A stretch of DNA of 64,000 nucleotides from Mesorhizobium sp. STM 4661 (lineage in GTDB: Bacteria; Pseudomonadota; Alphaproteobacteria; Rhizobiales; Rhizobiaceae): the NCBI RefSeq assembly GCF_000359125.1, contig NZ_CAAF010000077.1, positions 1 to 64,000 on the forward strand. Reading direction: 5' to 3'. The notes beneath the pieces are model-generated. The model was not told where the DNA came from. It saw only the letters and a list, made by a program, of their open reading frames with translations, and ran no database searches. The stretch's first letter is position 1, and the number at the start of each line of letters is the position of its first letter. Position numbers and translations under genes: made by a program. This document shows positions 59,177-64,000 of the stretch, piece by piece.

Positions 59177-60700
59177 ATGCCGAGTTATGGCGACGTCGCT
59201 CAGCTAGTTGCTGACCCTATTGTGCAGACGGGTACGCTCGCTGCGCTGGGAACGGTGTCTACGCGGCTGGCGCTTCGCAAGCGATCCGAACGCCAATTGG
59301 TCGGCCAACTGGCTCTATTTGCTGCGCTCACTGCTCTGCTGGTATCCCAAGACATCGTTCCGTATGCACCAGGGCCGCAGGACACCTCCGGTCTGCTGCG
59401 CTTTTTTCTTGGGCTCGCCAAGATCGCGTGGTGGACCAGCGCTGCCTGGTCGCTGATCAGCCTCGTGCGCGTCTTCGTGATTTTCGAGGGACGTGTTCGC
59501 GAAGGTCGTTTCCTGCAGGATCTCGTCGTCGGCATTATCTACGTCGGGGCAGTGCTGTCAGTGGTCACCTACGTCTTCAATGCCCCGGTCGGCACCCTCA
59601 TTGCCACCTCCGGCGCCATCGCGGTGATCCTTGGCCTGGCCTTGCAAAGCACATTGAGCGACGTGTTCTCGGGGATCGCGCTCAATCTGGCCAGGCCGTA
59701 CGGGATCGGTGACTGGCTCGTCCTCGGCAACGCGATGGAAGGCAAGGTCGTCGAGACCAACTGGCGCGCAACGCATCTGCTGACCGGCGCCAATGATCTG
59801 GTCATCATTCCCAACAGTGATCTCGCGAAAGCGAGACTCACAAATCTGAGCACTCCCGAGCCCAGCCACGGCGTGACACTCACGATACGTTTACGGCCGA
59901 CGACAGCACCGTCCGCCATGATCGAGTTGATGCATTCCGTCCTGCTCAGCAGCACATCCACCTTGAGAACCCCAGAGCCCAGTGTTCATGTGGCCTCGCT
60001 CGATGCGAACGCGGTCGAACTGGAGGTAACGTTTAGGGTTGCCGACGTGTCCCTGGTGGGCGTTGCAAAAACCGAGATATTTGATCTGACCTATCGCCAC
60101 GCGAAGGCCGCAGGGATGGCTCTCGCCCAACCTCCCGATGGCGGCGTCGTCACCGTTGCCGCACCGGCTTCGGGCACGTTGTCCGCCGGGCTTCGCGCCA
60201 CGCAGATGCGGCTGCTCGACGCTGTTCCGCTGTTTGCGCATCTGACCGAGGATGAAAAGGAAGCTCTTGCTTCGACGATGACACGCCGCACCTTTCGCAA
60301 AGGTGACGTATTCGTTGAACAGGGAAGCGTGTTGAAATGCCTTATGATCGTTCGCAGCGGCGTGGCCGTCGTCACGCGGCGGCGCGAGGGTGTCACCGGC
60401 GAGACGGCCGAACTGGCCAGACTGGCGCCGGGCGATTTCTTTGGAGAGGGTGGCCTGCTGACCGGTGCGGGCGAGCCCGGTTCTGTCACCGCGCTGACCC
60501 CAGTCGTGGTTTATGAGATCACCCAGGAAGGGCTGGCGCCACTCATGCGGGACCGGCCGGCCATTGCGGATGAACTCGGTTCGCTCCTGTCAAGGCGAAC
60601 CGTTGCGGAACAGTCCAGGCTTGATGAGCGTCGCGGCTCTGTACTGCCAAAATCATATCCCGGCCTGACCACCCATATCCGGCATCTGTTCCATCTTTGA
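59177..60700 (+). CDS. MscS-family channel with cyclic-nucleotide-binding domain
   Basis: 507 residues. Four or so N-terminal helices end in the pore helix and MscS beta domain (GTLIATSGAIAVILGLALQS, TLSDVFSGIALNLARPYGIG, GDWLVLGNAMEGKVVETNWR, NDLVIIPNSDLAKARLTNLS). A cNMP-binding domain fills residues 350-480 (VPLFAHLTEDEKEALASTMT, GDVFVEQGS, LARLAPGDFFGEGGLLTGAG). This is the bacterial MscS-CNG arrangement. Start ATG 59177. A truncated paralog is at 28476. Confidence 0.92.
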   Translation: MPSYGDVAQLVADPIVQTGTLAALGTVSTRLALRKRSERQLVGQLALFAALTALLVSQDIVPYAPGPQDTSGLLRFFLGLAKIAWWTSAAWSLISLVRVFVIFEGRVREGRFLQDLVVGIIYVGAVLSVVTYVFNAPVGTLIATSGAIAVILGLALQSTLSDVFSGIALNLARPYGIGDWLVLGNAMEGKVVETNWRATHLLTGANDLVIIPNSDLAKARLTNLSTPEPSHGVTLTIRLRPTTAPSAMIELMHSVLLSSTSTLRTPEPSVHVASLDANAVELEVTFRVADVSLVGVAKTEIFDLTYRHAKAAGMALAQPPDGGVVTVAAPASGTLSAGLRATQMRLLDAVPLFAHLTEDEKEALASTMTRRTFRKGDVFVEQGSVLKCLMIVRSGVAVVTRRREGVTGETAELARLAPGDFFGEGGLLTGAGEPGSVTALTPVVVYEITQEGLAPLMRDRPAIADELGSLLSRRTVAEQSRLDERRGSVLPKSYPGLTTHIRHLFHL

Positions 60701-60714
60701 TCGAGCTCTGATTC

Positions 60715-60750
60715 CCATACCAAAGTATCGACGATACAATCGTACTATAT
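60715..60750 (+). promoter_or_regulatory. Regulon-type palindrome before acyl-CoA dehydrogenase
   Basis: ACCAAAGTATCGACGATACA, palindrome GTATCGACGATAC at 60725-60737, 116 bp before the ATG. The downstream GTGCAAT flank is weak here, so only the palindrome is shared. Confidence 0.5.
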
Positions 60751-60852
60751 ATTCGAGCAGATTATCTTCGCATATTGGTCATAATTCAACGCACTGACTT
60801 GCACGGCAAAGATTTATTGCTGTGGCTGCGGTGCATCGATGGAGAGATCGAT

Positions 60853-62058
60853 ATGCCTTCTGCAACTGCCTTGAAGCAGGCTCGTCAGCCAAAACCGCTG
60901 CCGGCGCCCAACGCCGATTTCTATCAGATCGAGGAGACGTTGAGTGCCGAGGAACGTGCAATCCTCACAAAGGTGCACGATTTCATGGAGACCAAGGTCG
61001 CGCCGATCATCAACGATTATTGGGTCAGGGATGCTTTCCCGTTCGAGCTGATCGAGCCGCTGAAGGCACTCGATATTGGCGGCCTTAACGTTGGCGACTA
61101 CAGCTCGAAGCTGAAGGGCATGGTGGCGATGGAGATGTCGCGCGTCGACCCGTCGTTCACGACCTTCTTTGGCGTTCACACCGGCCTTGCCATGGGGACG
61201 ATCGCTCTGCTGGGTTCCGAGGAACAGAGACAGCAATGGCTGCCGCCGATGGCGCGGCTGGAGATGATCGGCTGCTTCGGTCTGACCGAGCCGCTGGTTG
61301 GCTCCGGGACGGGCGGCGGACTCCTCACGACCGCGAAACGCGAAGGCGATACCTGGATCCTCAACGGTGAAAAAAAGTGGATTGGCAACGCACCCTGGTG
61401 CGACGTGTCAATCATCTGGGCGCGCGACCTGGATGATAACCAGGTCAAGGGGTTCATCGTCGAGAACAAGACGACGCCCGGCTTCGGCGTGGAGAAGATC
61501 GAGAACAAGATGGCCCTCAAGGTGGTCCAGAACGGCCTGATCACCATGAAGGACTGCCGCGTTCCGGAAGCCAACCGCCTGCAGAACGCCAATTCGTTCC
61601 GCGATACCGCCCACGTGCTGCGCGAGACTCGCTCCGGCGTCGGCTGGATGTCGACCGGCGTGTAGATGGGCGCTTACGAAGCCGCGGTGAAATACACCCA
61701 GCAGCGCATTCAGTTCGGCAAGCCGATCGCCTCGTTCCAGATGATCCAGGATCTCATCGCCAAAATGCTCGCCAATGTAACGGCGTGCCAGGCGCTGATG
61801 TTTCGCCTTGAGGAACTCCACAGCGAGGGCAAGCTTCTCGACCAGCATGCGTCGCTCGCAAAGGCATTCACGACGCAGCGGATGCGCGAGACGGTCGCCT
61901 GGGCGCGTGAGGTGCATGGCGCCAACGGCATCATTGTCGACAACAATGTCGGACGCCTGTTCGCAGACGCCGAGGCGCTCTACTCCTATGAGGGCACCTT
62001 CCAGATGCAGAACCTTATCGTCGCCAAGGCCGCAACCGGGTTCAGCGCCTTCGTTTGA
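60853..62058 (+). pseudogene. Acyl-CoA dehydrogenase (glutaryl-CoA/ACX4-like) with amber codon
   Basis: The 401-residue frame from ATG 60853 is complete but codon 271 (61663-61665) is TAG, in GWMSTG-V-stop-MGAYEAA. Relatives have ATGCQMGAYE, so CAG to TAG is the simplest change. FAD domain motifs: CFGLTEPLVGSGTGGGLLTT, WILNGEKKWIGNAPWCDV, and the catalytic Glu region YSYEGTFQMQNLIVAKAATG. Without read-through it yields a 270-residue protein with no C-terminal helical domain. A stress-type SDR or ECH partner follows (62121). Confidence 0.85.
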
Positions 62059-62120
62059 GGCGCTGACTGCCGGAGCGGTCAAACATCCCATCATTCACTT
62101 CGAAACTCAGGAGACGATCC

Positions 62121-62963
62121 ATGAGCTCGCCCGCTGTTGCACAGACCCTGGAGCACGCCATGAGCTTGCCGGTCAGCGAAATGTACGCCGCCAACGTCCT
62201 CTACGAGAAGAGGGGCGCCATCGCCTATGTGACGATCAATCGTCCGAAGGTGCTGAACGCGCTCAATCGGGCGACCTGGCTGGATCTCCGCTCGGCGTTC
62301 GAGGACGCGCGTGACGATGCCGCGGTGCGCGGCGTCATTCTTACCGGCTCCGGCGACAAGGCGTTTGTCGCCGGCGCCGATATCAGCGAGCTGGCGCATG
62401 TAAGCGCGGTCGAGGCGGAGGCATCGAGCCGTCTTGGACAGGCAGTGCTCGATCTGGTGGAAAATCTTGGCAAGCCAGTCATTGCTGCAATCAACGGCTT
62501 TGCGCTGGGCGGCGGCTGCGAGACGGCAATGGCCTGCACCATCCGCATCGCCGTGCCGCCGGCCAAATTCGGCCAGCCTGAAGTGAAGCTGGGATTGCTT
62601 CCCGGGGGCGGCGGTACCCAAAGGTTGCCGCGGCTGATCGGCAAGGGCCGCGCGCTTCAGCTCATTTTGACCGGCGGCCTGATCGACGCCGAGGAGGCTT
62701 ATCGCATCGGCCTTGTCAACGAGATCGTGCCGGCGGCCGAACTGATGGCGCGCGCGGAAGCGATCCTCCACCAGATCGCCGCCAACGGACCAATAGCCGT
62801 GCGCTATGCGCTCGAAGCCACGCATAAGGGCATGGACACGAGCCAGAGCGAAGGCCTGGCCCTCGAAGCCGCCTATTTCGGCCTCTGCGCCGGAACAGAA
62901 GACAAGAAGGAGGGCACGTCCGCCTTCCTCGAGAAACGTGCCCCCCAATTCCACGGGTACTAA
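62121..62963 (+). CDS. Enoyl-CoA hydratase/isomerase
   Basis: 280 residues. Crotonase fold: AYVTINRPKVLNALNRATW, FVAGADISELAHV (oxyanion), FALGGGCETAMACTIRIAVP, FGQPEVKLGLLPGGGGTQRL with the two catalytic Glu positions (E in GCETA region and QPEVKLG). Hydrates 2-enoyl-CoA esters. Start ATG 62121; an in-frame ATG at 62160 is possible. It lies 62 bp after the dehydrogenase frame. Confidence 0.93.
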   Translation: MSSPAVAQTLEHAMSLPVSEMYAANVLYEKRGAIAYVTINRPKVLNALNRATWLDLRSAFEDARDDAAVRGVILTGSGDKAFVAGADISELAHVSAVEAEASSRLGQAVLDLVENLGKPVIAAINGFALGGGCETAMACTIRIAVPPAKFGQPEVKLGLLPGGGGTQRLPRLIGKGRALQLILTGGLIDAEEAYRIGLVNEIVPAAELMARAEAILHQIAANGPIAVRYALEATHKGMDTSQSEGLALEAAYFGLCAGTEDKKEGTSAFLEKRAPQFHGY

Positions 62964-62988
62964 ACCGCAAGATTTCAGGAGAACGAAA

Positions 62989-64000
62989 ATGACGGCCGAC
63001 AACATCTTTTCCGGGCTGAAGGTGGTGGACTTCTCAAGCTTCGTCGCCGGTCCCAGTGCCGCCGTGATCCTGTCGGACTTCGGCGCCGACGTCATCAAGG
63101 TCGAGCCGCCGACAGGCGACCCCTGGAGACACGGGCACCAGGTCGCACCGCAGCCGCTGGCAGAGGATCCCTATCAATGGCATCTCGCCAACCGCAACAA
63201 GCGCAGCATCGCGCTCGATCTGAAATCGCCCAGCGCGCAGCAGGTGCTGCAGAAGCTCGTCACCTGGGCCGACGTCTTCGTCGTCAACACGCCGCACCAC
63301 GCCCGCGCCAAGCTCAAGCTTGAATACAGCGATGTCGTGGAATGGAATCCGAGGCTGATCTACGCCGACCTAACGGGTTTCGGCGAAAACGGGCCGGACG
63401 CGAACCTGCCCGGCTTCGACATCACCTCCTATTGGGCCCGCAGCGGGCTGCTGTCCATGACGCGCGATGCCGGCTCGCCGCCGACCTGGCCGGTGGGCGG
63501 GAGCGGCGATAACGCAACTGCCATGGGGCTCTATTCGGCCATCGTCACGGCGCTGTACCGCCGCGAGCGCACCGGCCAAGGCGCGTATGTGACGACCTCG
63601 CTGCTGGCGGAAGGTGTCTGGTCAGCAAGCGTTTCGATACAGGGTGCATTGGCCGGCGCGACGTTTGCCGCGCCGCACGATCGCAAGAATCCTGCGAATG
63701 CAGCGCTCAACGTCTATCGCGCCTCCGACGGAACATGGTTCGTTCTAATCATTGCGCCCGACAGGTTCGTTGCCGTGGCAAAAGCCATCGGCCGCGAGGA
63801 CCTCCTTACGGACCCGCGGTTCTCGGATCGCGCAAAACTCGCGGAAAACCGGCCGCAGCTCACCGCCATCCTCGACGAGGTTTTCGGAGCGCAGACGATG
63901 GCGCACTGGCATGAGGTTTTCAGTGGCGTGAACGTCACATTCGGCGCGGTGCGCGGTCCCGAAGAGGTGATCAAGGATCCTCAGCTTGCGCTTAACGGCA
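62989..64000 (+). CDS. CaiB/BaiF-type CoA-transferase (partial)
   Basis: 337 residues are in the window; the 3' end is cut. ATG 62989 with GGAGA. Family III motifs: FSGLKVVDFSSFVAGPSAAV, LSDFGADVIKVEPPTGDPWR, NRNKRSIALDLKSP, ADLTGFGENGP, and the catalytic Asp likely in VGGSGDNATAMGLYSAIV. Transfers CoA between acyl groups. With dehydrogenase and hydratase upstream it forms a small acyl-CoA degradation unit. Confidence 0.92.
   Translation, partial: MTADNIFSGLKVVDFSSFVAGPSAAVILSDFGADVIKVEPPTGDPWRHGHQVAPQPLAEDPYQWHLANRNKRSIALDLKSPSAQQVLQKLVTWADVFVVNTPHHARAKLKLEYSDVVEWNPRLIYADLTGFGENGPDANLPGFDITSYWARSGLLSMTRDAGSPPTWPVGGSGDNATAMGLYSAIVTALYRRERTGQGAYVTTSLLAEGVWSASVSIQGALAGATFAAPHDRKNPANAALNVYRASDGTWFVLIIAPDRFVAVAKAIGREDLLTDPRFSDRAKLAENRPQLTAILDEVFGAQTMAHWHEVFSGVNVTFGAVRGPEEVIKDPQLALNG

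Overview
The window looks like a chromosomal accessory region of a Mesorhizobium-type alphaproteobacterium (order Hyphomicrobiales). The reasons are three copies of the DUF768 family (to my knowledge essentially confined to Mesorhizobium), a rhizobial-type Ku protein and ATP-dependent ligase, an Hsp20 gene with a ROSE-like leader, FixJ-type regulators, and stress promoters of the RpoE2/EcfG form GGAAC-N18-TT. No rRNA, complete tRNA or CRISPR array was seen.

Region 1 (about 1-23 kb) is a mosaic of small stress proteins: DUF768, YidB-like, DUF1236, DUF3606, DUF6894, YciF-like, Hsp20, Ku, tiny membrane peptides and a HisKA_2 kinase. It also holds many broken genes. Many of the intact genes lie behind GGAAC-N16-NNTT promoters, so this looks like part of a general-stress regulon. 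An NHEJ-type ligase gene is split at 1287/6713. The segment between the halves (1288-6712) carries at its two ends the two halves of a serine recombinase gene. Joining its ends restores the recombinase frame, and removing the segment restores the ligase frame across the junction. The segment also carries a CPA1-type antiporter, a pentapeptide-repeat protein, and an IS5-family element that interrupts a yidB-like gene.

Region 2 (24-28.3 kb) is a compact set of a ParB-domain/DNA methyltransferase fusion, a DUF5681 protein, a phage-type large terminase and an unknown protein. No capsid, portal, tail, integrase or lysis gene is present.

Region 3 (28.4-51 kb) is a detoxification and redox region: alpha/beta hydrolases, two Tat-exported epoxide-hydrolase-like proteins, SDR enzymes, glutathione transferase, cupin, an AhpD-like protein, Ohr, MsrA, and an EmrAB-like pump with divergent tetR and two clear operators. 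Two-component genes, several of them broken, are mixed in.

Region 4 (51-60.7 kb) is centred on a 1498-residue histidine kinase with ten PAS domains, translationally coupled to a single-domain receiver and followed by a FixJ/LuxR-type regulator. A palindrome of the form GTATYGNCRATAC, inside a longer conserved block, precedes five genes at 48.7-62 kb: epoxide hydrolase, alpha/beta hydrolase, DUF1127, MscS-cNMP channel and acyl-CoA dehydrogenase. It probably marks a regulon of this signalling system. The window ends in an acyl-CoA dehydrogenase (with an internal amber codon), an enoyl-CoA hydratase and a CoA-transferase that runs off the edge.

Frameshifts, internal stops and truncations are unusually frequent. 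Some could be sequencing errors, so each broken gene should be read with that in mind.
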